DNA of 64,000 bases, taken from assembly GCA_963210315.1 (NCBI GenBank), contig OY723315.1:248001-312000 (forward strand), written 5' to 3'. Each line of letters opens with the position of its first letter. Position 1 is the first letter of the stretch. Below are positions 1 through 11,093 of the stretch, in pieces. The DNA is from Rhynchopus euleeides (lineage: Eukaryota; Euglenozoa; Diplonemea; Diplonemida; Diplonemidae). The notes beneath the pieces are model-generated. The model searched no databases. It was not told the DNA's origin and saw only the letters and a list, made by a program, of their open reading frames with translations. Made by a program: the position numbers and the translations under genes.

Positions 1-100
1 GTCAGATTCACCGGGAAATGCTGCCTTTTTTGGGGTCAAAAAATAACGCAAAAATAACGTTATTACCGTTACTGGTAACGGAATAACGCCCAATGTATGT
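1..100. mobile_element. Right end of a GTTATTACCG foldback element (truncated by window)
   Basis: This matches 18097-18196, the right terminal inverted repeat of the complete foldback element at 16129-18196. It ends in ATGTATGT, followed by ATTAATT. The rest of this copy lies upstream of the window. Confidence 0.6.
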
Positions 101-107
101 ATTAATT

Positions 108-485
108 CATGGTATGACAAAGGTCTTAATAAGAAAAGGATCTTTTCACTTCTTTCTTAAGACGTCTTAATGCAGGTGCTGCATTAAATTTCTTAAATTA
201 ATGACCCCCATTATTTTTAAGAAATGCAGGATTTCTTAAGATTTCTTAATGAAATGATGGACATTATTTCCATATCTCCCAGCATTAAAAATGTCCATCA
301 TTCTGAAAAAGATCTTTTAAGATCTTTTTCAGAATGATGGACATTAAAATGCTAGGCATTAAGAAACACGTCTTAAGAAATCAGTAAGAAATCTTTAAGA
401 AATAGCCCTTTCGGCATTACATTAAGACGTCTTAAGAAATTTCGAGATATCTTAACATTTCTTGCAAGATCTTTGTCATACCATG
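108..485. mobile_element. MITE-like palindromic element, copy 1
   Basis: It begins CATGGTATGACAAAG and ends with the reverse complement CTTTGTCATACCATG. A TTAATT direct repeat flanks it (102-107 and 486-491), consistent with a target-site duplication. The interior is strongly self-complementary: around 288-348 an almost perfect palindrome is centred on AAGATCTTTTAAGATCTT, flanked by TGTCCATCATTCTG and its complement. Motifs such as TTAAGACGTCTTAA repeat within it. No coding capacity. The second copy is at 18204-18581. Confidence 0.75.
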
Positions 486-487
486 TT

Positions 488-615
488 AATTACACGACAC
501 TAAAGTAGCCATTTTTTTACTCGAGTTTGGGATTTTTTTGCACGAGTCGCCGAAGGCGACGAGTGCAAAAAAACCCATACGAGAGTACAAAAATGGCTAC
601 TGTGGAGTGTAATTC
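488..615. mobile_element. Hairpin MITE-like element, copy 1
   Basis: This is an inverted repeat with ends AATTACAC and GTGTAATT and arms GTAGCCATTTTT / AAAAATGGCTAC. The centre is GCACGAGTCGCC-GAAGGCGACGAGTGC. It overlaps the right TTAATT duplication of the preceding element, so one of the two inserted at or beside the end of the other. The second copy is at 18584-18711. Confidence 0.55.
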
Positions 616-933
616 GTGATTTTATCTTACAACACCACAATTTGAGTTACTCCGCCCGGGTCGAGAATACCCCCCAGTCGAAAAAAACAGTGAAAATCAC
701 TTTATAGGCAGTAGTGGTAACTAGGTGCTATTTGGCCTGGATGGGGGGTAGTGGGTCCCAGGGTGTGCCTCTGGGTGGAAAATATGTTTCCTGCACCCTG
801 TGAATAAGTTTCCTGCACCCTCTCAAAAAAAATCCCGGGAGGATCCTTGAAATCGGTAGTGGACAGTAGCGGACAGGGCGGACATTTCCTTGTGGAAAAA
901 GTGCCCGAAAAAAAAATTCGAAAAGGTCCCCCA

Positions 934-1042
934 GGGGGCCCTCGCTACCAAGTGTGACTGAGTGAGAAAAAGTGAGAAGTCAGCCATGTTTGGCTGAAAA
1001 CTGACGACTCGTGACTCACAGTGACTCGTAGCGAGGGCCCCC
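934..1042. repeat. Long imperfect GC-rich hairpin, copy 1
   Basis: Outer arms GGGGGCCCTCGCTAC (934-948) and GTAGCGAGGGCCCCC (1028-1042) are perfect complements. Inward, pairing continues with gaps (for example GTCAGCCA with TTGGCTGA and ACTGAGTGAG with ACTCACAGT). The transcript would fold into a single rod of about 109 nt. The second copy is at 19030-19138. Confidence 0.6.
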
Positions 1043-1299
1043 CCAGGCGTGTATCTATTTCACGGAATGAAAATAGGAATTTGGGGAAAAAATATTTTTT
1101 TGCACTATTTTTTGCACTTTTTTCCTTTGGATTTTATAGTGACCCTACTTGGTATTGGCCGAAAATTTTTATGTTCCCGGTCTTGGATGTGCTCAAACAG
1201 TCAAAAGAACACATTTTCCGGATGCAAAAAAAATTTGCACCTGGGGGTGGAGAGGGGGGTCGGAGGGCGGTGGTGTGAGAGGCTTGCTCTCGAGCTCAA

Positions 1300-1490
1300 A
1301 CCAACAGATGTTCACTACCGTGGCCTCCGGCGGCTGGGGGGCGGAACCCCCCAGACCCCCCCATGCGACATGTGCTATCTGTCAGTTGTGTTGTACTTGA
1401 GCGTATGCGACTATGGAGCCAGGCCAACAGACGTTCGCTACCGTGGCCTCCGGCGGCTGGGGGGCTCCGCCCCCCAGACCCCCCTGTGGC
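1300..1490 (-). repeat. Paired GC-hairpin module (inverted orientation)
   Basis: Two copies, near 1303-1362 and 1429-1485, of a conserved ~55-bp module. In sense orientation it reads GGGGTCTGGGGGGCGGA followed by GCCCCCCAG, then CCGCCGGAGGCCACGGTAG and TGAACATCTGTT. CTGGGGGGC/GCCCCCCAG forms a 9-bp stem with a 3-nt loop. The spacer includes a segment also found between the modules at 55511-55730, which is a diverged inverted copy of this whole region. Confidence 0.75.
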
Positions 1491-2218
1491 TTGTGCCTGG
1501 TCTTGGAGCCAAGCTTGCGCGTACGGGGCTGGGCATATCGGTTCACACCTCGCGGGAGGCTGGGCCGAGCCTAATCTCTCAGAGACGAACACCTTGCGAA
1601 TGCGATCGGGTTTGCGGGCTTGCGGCTATGACATCTCGAAAGGGTCGTCGGGGCCCGTGATATGTTTCGGGTTCACTTGGTGGGCATCCGTGGCGAGGAA
1701 CCACGTGTATGTGTGCGAGGAAGCAAGGAGATACCACACCGGAGCCACACAGCACCAGGTCGACCTGGATCTGGTCGAGCTCAGGGGGAAGGAAGCACAG
1801 TCACCAAAGTGAGTCACCACCGCCGGCCTCAACCACCAAACTGCAACGCAGAGGTTCCGCTATTCTCACAAGGAAGGCGCCCTGGGATGTACAGTGATTT
1901 GTGTGCAGCATCAAGAGGCACTGACCGCCTTGAACAGAGAGGTAGTGTACAGGTGGCGAGCAGTGGGAGGGCGTGCTGTGTCCTTCCACTTCCCCATCTA
2001 CCTCCATTCGTTCACCGTTGTTGATAGCGATTTTTTCGCCATTTTTTCGAATCGTATGCATCGGTGAGGCCGAGTGAATCAAAATAGCGCAAAACTCACA
2101 CCAAAATCTGTGTCTGAGGCACAGAAATCGTGCAAAAAAGCACCCAAAAAAAGTGCAAAAAAACCAAAATAGGATTTCGAAAATCGGCCAAAATACCCCC
2201 AAAATAGAGCCACACCTG

Positions 2219-4314
2219 CACCACCACTCCCTGGCTCTGTGTTGCGAACTTCACTCCGAGACACACAAAACGGCTGAGGCAGTTGGCGTGCCTCATGTAG
2301 CCATAGATACAGATACTGCGGCAGCAAAAAAATATAGAGGCAAAACACTCCCCCCGCACCTTTGTTGATAATAGGAGGAGGGGGGGAGTGCCGGTGCCTG
2401 CGCGCGCCTCACTCCCACCCTCCAAAGCAGTGATGCTCTCAAGGGCATGGTTGGAAGTGGATATTAGTAGTAGGGGAAGGGAAGGAAGGCCTTCTTGATT
2501 CCGACGGCATTATTTTTTTTGGTGGCGTTGTTAATTTTATTTGGCGTTTTCCACTCGGAAGAGCAGGTGAAAAATGAACCAAAGAGGCGCTGCGTCGGCA
2601 CCGCACCCATAAGATCTGTGCTTGGAAGCTGGACACCTTCAGGAGAGGTGAAGGTCGCGGTGACATTTGCTTGCGTCAAGTCTGATCGGGGGGGGGGGAG
2701 GCTCGGGCTGAGAAGCAATGTGGGAAAAGAGCGCAAGCAAAACCTCTTGGCATAGCCTGATGGTGTGTCCAGAATATTGCGCCAAGAGGGGTTGCTCAGT
2801 AGGGTCCGCAGGTTGAGGCCAATTATTTTGGGGTGCGCACGCACCCCCTGCAGAACGACAGCCTTTGTGATGCAGGTGCTGTGCTGGTTTAGCCCACAGC
2901 AGCAAACACACAACAAAGACCATTTTTTTTGGTATCACATCATCAATGGAAATCGGAAAGAATGTCGGGGGGGGGGGGGGGGGTAGGCGAGCGGGAGGGA
3001 ATGGGTCAAACTGAAAATGGCACACACGGAGTCGAAGTGTCAGCCCTCCCCCCCCACCCAACCCGTTCTCAATTCGTCAGGGCAAAAAAAAGCCACCCAG
3101 GGAGTGTCAGCCCTCCCCCCCCGGTCCAGGAGTACCACAGAGCCTAGCAGCAAACCCCTCGACTCGCTGTCTCTGGGGTGGAGGAGGACAGCCTTCGGGG
3201 CGAGGGACCGAAGCGGATCGGATATCTCTGGCAGCCTTCTTGTCGCTGGGAAGAACTTACAACAACACACCATTTATTATCATTTGATGAGGGCTGTGTT
3301 TTCCCGGGGAGTTCATACCCCGGCTTTGCATGTGCGGTGTGTGAGCGGCCCTGTGCCATGCGCGTTGACAACCCGGTCGTTTTCTCTTTACCGTGACCTG
3401 GGGCAAGTTACAGCAAACCATGTGCGACTTCAGTTTTTTGAACCCCGCCCCTCTCGGCAGCCTTGCAATTTTTGTGATGTGTGCTCCTCACCGCCACACA
3501 TACAAAACTAACCTGAAGCTGATGAGGAGGCGATGTGCCGCGGGGGGGCACGGGTATCAGGACTGAAACGATACATTTTTTTACTAGAACATTCCCTGCC
3601 ACGAAGATGAGTGGGCAGCACTTTTGAGCAACAAGTATAAACCACCACAGAAAACTCTGCAGTGAGCTTGCTTGATGTTTGCCGGATTTGGTCGCACAAA
3701 CGTACCCGTCTTGGTCTTGGTGTCGACGACCAAGCTACCTAACGGACAATACGGCGTTTTTCTCTCTCTCATTTTTTTTTACCTTTTTGACAAAAAGACG
3801 ATGCAAAAGAGCAAAGGAACTCACCCAAAAAAAATGCAGAACTGGTGCATATTCTCTCACAGGAGTAACGTCACTCATAATTGAATGACCTGAGCCATCG
3901 GAGATATTCCGTAAGCTTAGGCAGAAAGGGGGAGAGGAGGGAGATCGCTTCGGAGGCTGTATGAATCTGACACAACACGCTGCGGGAGGAGGGTTGCCGT
4001 CTGTAGCAGCACTGTCGAGACGTACCGAATGAGGGAACCGTTCTGTTCCAACGTTGCTGGCAGCTCTTTTGCAGGCAAATGGCAAAGAAACAAACAGTGC
4101 GGAAGCAAACAAGAAGCAGCATCCCCACACAAACAAGCACGGCTTGCACCCTAAAGCGGTTCGCTGCCTCAGATCTAGCCACCTCATGACCCCACCAACA
4201 CCCACGACCATTGGAGGCACCGAAAGTGCTTCAGCAGGTTGACTAATAAACGAGGGGGGTTATGAAAAGAATAAAAAAGAGAGACTTTCGCAGACCACCG
4301 TTTGTTTCCACATG
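2219..4314. other. Intergenic, no gene recognised
   Basis: There are short frames only, with poly-G/poly-C and poly-T tracts (for example a G-run near 2969-2982 and C-runs near 3049 and 3114). No domain-like translation was seen in any frame. A short piece near 3711-3755 (around GGTGTCGACGACCAA) recurs near 45955-46000. Confidence 0.5.
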
Positions 4315-5034
4315 TTTGAACGATTTGAACGATTTTTGGCCGTGCTCGTAGCATTCCCCGTTGAGGGGGTCGCTGTTTTGAACAGACTTTTTTTTTGTGC
4401 GGCCTGTGTGGTTGTCTTCGTCGTTTGTCTTCTTCGACCGGACATCCCCTTCTTCTGGAGACACCGATCTACTCCATGAACCTCGAGCTGATGCTGGAGC
4501 TTTCGGGAGCCTCTGCGAGTGGGTGGCCACGTTTTCTTTGGTGGACGCACCCAAAAGAAAATAAAGAAATAGAAAAAAACCCGAAAAGAGGTCGAGGCAC
4601 CCGCTCCACTCCAGCACCATGGGGCTGAGGTTCACGGATCACACAGGTGAGGATCAGTCCTCTGTGAGGCGCTTATCCTGAAGACGAACCAGTTCCCCGG
4701 TCGGTCTCCAGAAACTCGGGCCGCGTCTGGCGCTGTATCGCCTCGGCGGGGCTGTCGTCCCTTACAGTCTTTTCTGTACGAGGTTTTCCACAGGCTGCAC
4801 ACCTGCCCCGCGGCTGTGTGGCAGTCTTCGCGGAGTGCAATGCGAAGGTCTGGCCTGACGTGGTGTGACTATTTAGACTCCGGGTGTCTCCACCCATCCT
4901 GGTCTGGGGAGCCTCGTTACCCAAGCAGTTTTCGGTCATGCCCTGGACCACGGCCGTGCTAGACTCCTGGTGCAGGCACCCGTCATGGTCCGGGGACGGC
5001 CCCCCCAGGCAGTTTAACGTCTTACCCAGGACTT
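4315..5034 (-). mobile_element. Non-LTR retrotransposon 3' end / SINE-like copy 1
   Basis: This is read on the minus strand. The part 4401-5034 is nearly identical to 51428-52060 and partly to 57400-57708. At its minus-strand 3' end are an A-run (4388-4396 as T on the plus strand), then ACGAGCACGGCCAAAAATCG and a short tandem tail of ATCGTTCAA units. The same tail follows the retrotransposon relic at 7518-7823 (near 8150-8195), which ties this family to non-LTR elements. A minus frame (4673-5056) includes RCAACGKPRTEKTV, but it may be non-functional. Confidence 0.7.
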
Positions 5035-5780
5035 TGGCGCGAAGACTTGGGGCCATGATTTTGGCACGCGCTGTTATGGCATTTTTGTACCCAACAAAAA
5101 AATCTTTTTTTTTGGATGGGTCTGTGCGGTGGAATGGAACCCATAATCAGGAGTACCGAAAAAACGGATGCGTTAGACTCACGTAAACACCGGACAACGA
5201 AAGCAGAATTTTCCACAGGAGATCGTATTTGAAGGAGATAACAACCGAGATAGACTAAGAGAGCTTGGTTTGTAGGAGAGGGCACAACGTTTTGCAATTA
5301 CGCCCCAGAGTGAGAGAGAGGGGAGCCCAATAGTAAAGGAAAAAGAAAAGCGGAAGCGGGCGGGTGGAGCATGCATTAAGCCCACACTGCCGAGTGAAAA
5401 GGGTTAAGAGAGAGGGGGTCAGAGTGAGGGTTAAACGGTGCAGTGCAGAATGGTACACCAAAACATATGGGTGAGGGGAAGACGGGGGCCCGGCGCCGGG
5501 TGATGTCGGGATCAGGGGTTATTCACACTGCAAATCATATCTTCTTCGCAACGCTCCGGGTGTTGTGCAGAGCAAGAGAGAAAGAGAAAGACAGAGGCGA
5601 GAAGGAGGGAGAACAGAGAGACCGAGACACATCCACCCCCCCCTCCCGTTTGACAGACCCGCCGGCATCGCTACGTTACTGTTCTGCCCACACACACAGT
5701 GGCTCCAGGAAACACCGTTCCTGGGCCGTCGTGTAGTGTGGGAGAAAAATGGAGCAACGGAAGGGTGGGGGCAAACAAAT
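5035..5780. other. Intergenic, no gene recognised
   Basis: Nothing coding was recognised. There is an A/G-rich stretch near 5570-5630 and otherwise unique sequence. Confidence 0.4.
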
Positions 5781-5782
5781 TA

Positions 5783-6163
5783 CCGTATTCGGAAAAATAC
5801 TGGAACGGAATAATGTTCCAAGTTCCAGCCGAGACCCCATTTGTTCCAGTTATTTTCCGTTCCAGAATTGTTCTGGGGGGTCTGCGCGGACTTGGCCGTT
5901 TTCTGGGAGTCGGGTACTTTCCCAAGGGTATGCTGGCCCACCATCCTCCACCATGGCATGGGGTGGGGTGAGGTGGGATTCACATGTGCCCGAAAAACTG
6001 ACAAGTACCCGCCAATTTCCCCCATACTCTAATTCTGGAACGGAAAAATACTGGAACGGAATAATGTTCCAAGTTTCGAAAACTCGGGTTTGTTCCAGTT
6101 ATTTTCCGTTCCAGAAAAAATCCGTTCCAGCATTTTTCCGTTCCAGTATTTTTCCGAATACGG
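5783..6163. mobile_element. TA-flanked MITE
   Basis: Termini CCGTATTCGGAAAAATACTG (left) and its reverse complement (right) form inverted repeats. TA dinucleotides flank them (5781-5782 and 6164-6165), as expected for a Tc1/mariner-type or similar MITE. Subterminal GGAACGGAA / TTCCGTTCC motifs repeat many times. About 380 bp with no coding capacity. Confidence 0.75.
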
Positions 6164-6165
6164 TA

Positions 6166-7515
6166 TGATGAATCTCTTCGTTCTTGCTGATGCAGTGCAT
6201 GCGGCATATTTGGATCAGAAAACATTGTCGAATGAGGCAATGCAGACGAGTCCCACACCTGCATCTGAAGGAGCAGAAGGTACAGCTGATGGGACATACC
6301 TTGTGGAACCTCACTGGGGGTTCTTCGCGACGGGATGGCCATCAGTGCACTTCGGTGCATTTCCCGTTGAAAATTGAGCTGAAAACTGACGAGAGCGACG
6401 AAGGGCGACGAAAGCGACGAAGAACAACGACCTCCCACTGCCTGTGTTTTGATCGGCGACATGCCAATACCCGCACATGCAGATTTCAACGATTTGAACG
6501 AAATTGTGACACTTTTTGTTGTTGCAGCAAAGGTTCCTTTCTCTTGCCTTCGCACTGCCCGGCAGTTGTTGTAAACGACACTACTTGAATAACCCCCAGG
6601 GGGGGAAGGCATGAGGCTTTCGCCCTGTGCCGAGCTACGCCAGCCTGCCGCCTGTTTTGTTAGGGCGAGCACCCTACTACGGGCACTGAACGAGCGAAGC
6701 ACCCTTCCTCCCCAGCTCCCTTCCCCGCGGTTTCTGTTCCGGCCTTTTGACCCGAAATTTGAACACACGCTACTTGGTTGCGACCCGCATTATTTTTTTG
6801 GCAATGCGCCCCCCAGTGAGAGAGAAAAGGGGGAGGGGGTGGGGCGCTGTTTCGGGGTGCTTGTGCCGCACGGCGTACTTTTTGACTGTCTTTTTGCTCA
6901 GGTCCGGCCAGGGGGCCGTGCTGCTGTGTTTGTAGAAGAGTGGTGAGGGGGGGGCTTGTTCCATACAGGTGAGGGGGGGATGAGGGAGGAGGGGAGTTTG
7001 GGACGATTCCTGCTGATCAGCTAGGAAGTCAGAAAGGGCCTGGGTACACCTCAACACCGCCTGGGGCAATAGCGGGGGTGATGGGCCACGTGTGTGGGGG
7101 CGGGGGTTTGCGATCGTAGACTCTTGCGATCGTGACCTCATCAGGTATAGGCAAAGATCAATGGCACCTAAGACTAGTCGCCGGACAGGACATAGGTGGA
7201 CGATACCAGGGGGCTGAACGATTTATTTTTGTTTTGGATTTTGCTTTTATTGTTGTGACACAGCTCGAAACACACCCACACCCGCTTTGGAGGAGAGGGT
7301 GTTTGAGATTCCCAGAGCTTCAGGGGGATTTTTTTTCGCTGCCGGCAATATTCTTTCCGGCGATTTTTCACCTAATAATAGGAGGAACATACACCAAAAA
7401 GAAACACGCCGTTGTCGACACCGGTAGGTCGCGAAAACCCCCTTCTTATATGGTTGCTCCGGAAGGCTCGCCAATGGGTGGTTTTTTTCCAAACAAAAAA
7501 TCCGCGTAGGAGAGC
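6166..7515. other. Intergenic, no gene recognised
   Basis: Low-complexity and unique sequence. AACGATTTGAACGA near 6488 resembles the ATCGTTCAA tail of the retrotransposon family, so it may be a decayed insertion end. No credible gene. Confidence 0.4.
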
Positions 7516-7517
7516 AT

Positions 7518-7823
7518 CTTTTAGGGGAAACCACCATCCGCCGCCTCCGGGCCGACCACCACCGCCTGGTGTACGACCACGACGTCCCGGGCAGCGCACA
7601 ACCACCGTGCAAACCCTGCCTGAAGCTTGCGCCGGACAGCCCCCCGCCTGGGGTCTCGCTGAAGCACCTATTCTTCGGCTGTCCCGCGACAGCGTCAGCC
7701 CGACACCACCTCACAGCCACAAGCGTGCACAACCTGCTGCTGCACAACTGCAAGGGGGCCCTACGCTACCTGGCTGAGGCAGGGGTGACGGAGCACAGCG
7801 AGAAGGACTACCTGATCTCGTGA
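7518..7823 (+). pseudogene. 5'-truncated non-LTR retrotransposon, C-terminal end of pol
   Basis: The open frame, without a start codon of its own, reads IRRLRADHHRLVYDHDVPG, then a CxxC pair (CKPC), then SLKHLFFGCP, ending at TGA 7821-7823. In I/Jockey-type elements such a CxxC...H...C cluster lies downstream of the RNase H domain. The reverse transcriptase and RNase H are absent, so the insertion is 5'-truncated, as is common for LINEs. A homologous relic containing SLKHLFRHCP lies at 54025-54291. The 3' region continues to an ATCGTTCAA-type tail near 8165-8195. Confidence 0.7.
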
Positions 7824-9650
7824 AACCTGCAAAAATCAACAGCGGTCAAGGGCTTCGGCCTGACACCCCAGCACCCCCCCCCCCACCCCCAGACCCACGT
7901 CACTTTCCACGGGCCGCCAGGCGCGTCAGCGTCGGCGACCGCCCGCCCCCAGTCTGAGAGGCAGCAGCCACGACTCGGCAGGAGGCGGGCACAACAAAAA
8001 AAGGGAGAGTCGTCACTGTGCATATCAGCACGGTCCCGCCCTCTGAGCCAGACTAACCCGCCCATAAAGGAAAAGAGGAAGAGGCGACGTAAGGCAATGC
8101 CTCCGTGCGGCAAGGAGAACACGAAACAGCGTCCCCCCTCACCGGGGGACGCGACGAGCACGGCCAAAAATCGTTCAAAATCGTTCAAAAATACACAAGA
8201 GAAAATATCAGCAGAAGTGGGACGTCACCTGCATCCCCATCTGCGGGGGAGATGGGGAGGCAGATCCCAGTGGAGCTTCTTCAAACCGGACTGCAAGGAG
8301 CCTGCCTGCCTGTTTGGCATAGTTGCAAAAAATAAAAAACACAAAAGAGAGAGAGAGAGAGAAACAAATCGCACGTCTTTCTGACATGAGGCGAAAACAA
8401 CCCCCGAGTAAGTCCCGCAGGAAACACACCCAAACTAATTTTTCGATTGAGCATATCTTCCCTCTGGTGGGGAGGGAGGGATCCAGGGGGTGGGGGGTAT
8501 TGAAAGAGAAGCTGAAGGAAGCACAAGGATGATCTTCCCTTCACCCGTTCTGCAGGTTGTGTCTGAGATCCAGTGATATACCCGGCCTGGGGGGGGGGGG
8601 GGGGGGGGAAGTGGGGGCGCGCGACGCAATAACCTTGTGGGTGGTACAGGCTTCAGCTGCGCAGAACGAAATATCCATTCCCGCTACCTCACGGCTGCGC
8701 TTCTATTTTACTCCACCTTTTTAGCACGCCATTTTTTTTGCCGGGATTTCGCCCATGTCGGACGAGAGAAGTCGGAGCGGGAATACAATGACACATTAGG
8801 CTTTGCTTCCCTCCTGGGAAGGACATCGGGAGACGCTCAAATGCGGCGATTTTATGTTTGTTTTGTTTTGTTTTGTTTTTTTGGCATACCACCACAACCC
8901 TGCCGTGCGGGACGAACAATGGTATTTTTTTGCTCACTGTCGCCCGAAGGGTCGTGGGACAACCCACAGAGAGAATCAGCCACAGCCAGATCCAGGCCGT
9001 TTCTGCGACTGACGGTGTGTGGGGGGTGGGTGTCATCAAAGTGGGCACTGACACATTCCGGAGCCAAAAAAAGAGTAACAGAATGCAGGAGCGGGGTGAT
9101 GGTGTGGGGGTGGGGGGAGGGGGGGGTGCTTGTGATGGGGCTGCGACGAACGACAGGGGGACAGCAAGGAGCGGGTGCGAGTGGGGAGGGCGGGACGTAT
9201 ATATTGGATGAGGAAGGCTGATAGACTTTCGATCGCAAGAAAGACGCACACGCACACCCTAGCCTGCGATTGGGGGTGGGGTGACATTATCTTCACGTGC
9301 GCGTGTGCGTAAATGAGGGCAAATCGCCTCACCTGTTGTTTGAATTTCAACCAGACGAGTCATTGTCGTCAGAGGAGCTGGCCGTACCGCAGTGCATAGA
9401 CAGGCCAGCAGGAGGGAATAGGCGGGGGTGGGTGGGAATATGATTGTCAAGAGGTGAAGGTCACAACACAGTCTCCCAACACCCGCCAGCAATGTATCTC
9501 AGGGGGTGTGGGTGGGGCGAATGGGTGAGATTTTTTTTTGAACGGCCTGAACAAATTTTAACTTTTTGAAAAAACAGTTTGCCTTGAGTGGGGGGGGGGG
9601 GGGGGAGGGGGCGGAGGCAAGAAAACAGCGACACAGCCCCACAGCTTGTG
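7824..9650. other. Retrotransposon 3' flank and low-complexity intergenic DNA
   Basis: The part up to about 8195 is likely the 3' region of the preceding retrotransposon remnant, because it ends in the shared tail ACGAGCACGGCCAAAAATCG plus TTCAAAATCG units. Beyond that lie G-runs (8590-8608, 9591-9606), a GA run (8347-8361) and TTTTG repeats (8855-8880). No gene recognised. Confidence 0.45.
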
Positions 9651-9659
9651 CCAGAGCAT

Positions 9660-9702
9660 GCCGTGAGATAGCCCACCCCTGAGGAGTGGGCTATCTCACG
9701 GC
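9660..9702. repeat. Perfect 17-bp-arm hairpin
   Basis: Arms GCCGTGAGATAGCCCAC (9660-9676) and GTGGGCTATCTCACGGC (9686-9702) are exact complements separated by 9 nt. There is no adjacent gene for it to terminate; function unknown. Confidence 0.7.
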
Positions 9703-9879
9703 TTGAATGGTTTTACTACTTCACTGAGCCAACAACCTAAACAACCCGTCTCTCCCCCCCGTCTACTGCGGACATTTTTCTTTCCGAAAGGGCAGGAGTT
9801 TTTTTTTAGTGCGACCTGTATTCAGGGTATAAGATAGACTTTTTTTCTGGCGCCGTTTTCCGGTTTTTCTGGTTTTGAA

Positions 9880-10122
9880 AATTTTTCGCGCGCGCCTTCG
9901 GCGCGCGCGACCCGCGCAAACCCTCCCAGAATCTGAGAGGGCCCGGTGCCTGCGCGCGTCCTGTCGTACTGAGGCTGCTTGGTGGGGCAGGCGCAGCAGC
10001 TGCTTTGAAAGTTTGGACTCTCGCCCAAAAAACCGGTCTGGTGCAATGCTTTTACACAGGGGGGTCTGGGGGGCGGAGCCCCCCAGCCGCCGGAGGCCAC
10101 GGTAGTGAACATCTGTTCCCTA
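9880..10122 (+). repeat. Retroposon-like repeat with CG hairpin and one GC-hairpin module
   Basis: It starts with a self-complementary CGCGCGCGCC-TTCG-GCGCGCGCG hairpin (about 9888-9910), similar to one at 21068-21090. It ends with one GC-hairpin module at 10058-10120. Part of it (TGCCTGCGCGCGTCCTGTCG...GCGCAGCAGC) resembles 59853-59905. It is a dispersed repeat family of unknown origin. Confidence 0.5.
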
Positions 10123-10880
10123 CAGTCTGGATTCGCTTGTAAGTAGGAAGGCTTCGCTGTATCGCAGCCCGGCCAGCAGGAGATCACTGGTCCTTGAGGG
10201 TTCAACCTTCAGGGTGGAGGAGGACGGGGGAGCGACCACTCGTGACAGGTGTGCGTTGTGGGTGGAGTGGGTGCACGACAGAATGGCCAAAGGGTCCACG
10301 AGATCTCTGCACACATTCCGTTATCGAAGAGATGGGCACCTAGCTGTGACGACAGGCAACAAACAAATCTCATCTGTTAGTTGCCCCCAATAGGCTTGGC
10401 GACCTTCAAGACTGCTTGAAAGTCGTTTGAGTTCTCGTCTCAGCCCTCCAGACTGCAGTCTTAGACTCCCTCTTAGACATGGTGGCTGGAGTCCACCATG
10501 TGTGCACCTTCAAAACAGAAGAGACCTGCATGACGAGGGCATCACCACCCACCGGGCCACCCGCTAGGTCCATTTTTCTTCTCCGCTTCTCTGCCTTCTT
10601 TGGACTATTGGAGCTCTGTGCGGATCACGATGGGGTCACTTTCTATTTTTTTATGGCGTTTTTTCTGACTGTTTTACTGTCCCAAAATCACAAAAAAAAC
10701 CGCCAAAAATGAGACCGACCTTTTTTTTTTCCCAGAAAACCGGGAACCGGGAAACCCTGGTTTTGAAAACCGGAAAACCAGACCTATCTTATCCCCTGCC
10801 TGTATTGTCAGTTTTTGTTTTGTTTAGTTTTGTTTTGCTTGCTTTGTTGTGGGGGTTTCCCTCTTCAGCGGGCTCGCTTC
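10123..10880. other. Intergenic, no gene recognised
   Basis: No coding signal. CTGTGCGGATCACGATGGGGTCA near 10617 is a motif that recurs at about 53079 and 53281. Confidence 0.4.
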
Positions 10881-10884
10881 AGAG

Positions 10885-11010
10885 GGCTCAACACAGGCGA
10901 GGTTCAGTCCTCTGTGAGGCGCTTATATTGGGGGCCGGTTGGTTGCCCCCCCGGCCCCCAGTACTTCGGGCCGCGTCAGGCGCTGCGGCGCCACGGCGGG
11001 GCTGTCATCC
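10885..11010 (-). repeat. 3' region of the adjacent retrotransposon, related to the 4401-5034 repeat family
   Basis: On the plus strand it carries CAGTCCTCTGTGAGGCGCTTAT, then GGGCCGCGTC and CGGCGGGGCTGTC. These are the same blocks, in the same order, as the repeats at 4401-5034 and 51428-52060. It lies just 3' of the minus-strand pol remnant, followed by an A-rich stretch, so it is probably that element's 3' untranslated end. Confidence 0.55.
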
Positions 11011-11093
11011 CTCGCAGTTTTCTGTTCTTGGTGGGGGGGGGGGGGTTCGTTCTATTGATTGTTGGGTTTTTGATTTATGCCAGGAGATGTTGC

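Larger units (their letters stand above)
1..2218. repeat. Long direct duplication, copy 1
   Basis: This segment recurs at 18097-20314, offset by 18,096 bp. I saw no mismatch where I compared the two, and all long reading frames inside translate identically. Similarity stops at 2218/20314, where the flanks diverge. The left edge cannot be seen because the window starts inside the block. It contains the right end of a foldback element, two MITE-like palindromes, a GC-rich hairpin and two GC-hairpin modules. The open frames inside (for example 1049-1660) are repeat-derived and not credible genes. It may be a recent segmental duplication, long terminal direct repeats of a large element, or an assembly duplicate. 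Confidence 0.9.

Noticed and set aside
1049-1660. 203-codon frame and the frames on the opposite strand (duplicated at 19145-19756)
   Set aside because: They run through the GC-hairpin modules; the same Pro/Gly/Arg strings appear wherever the repeat occurs, so they are repeat shadows.
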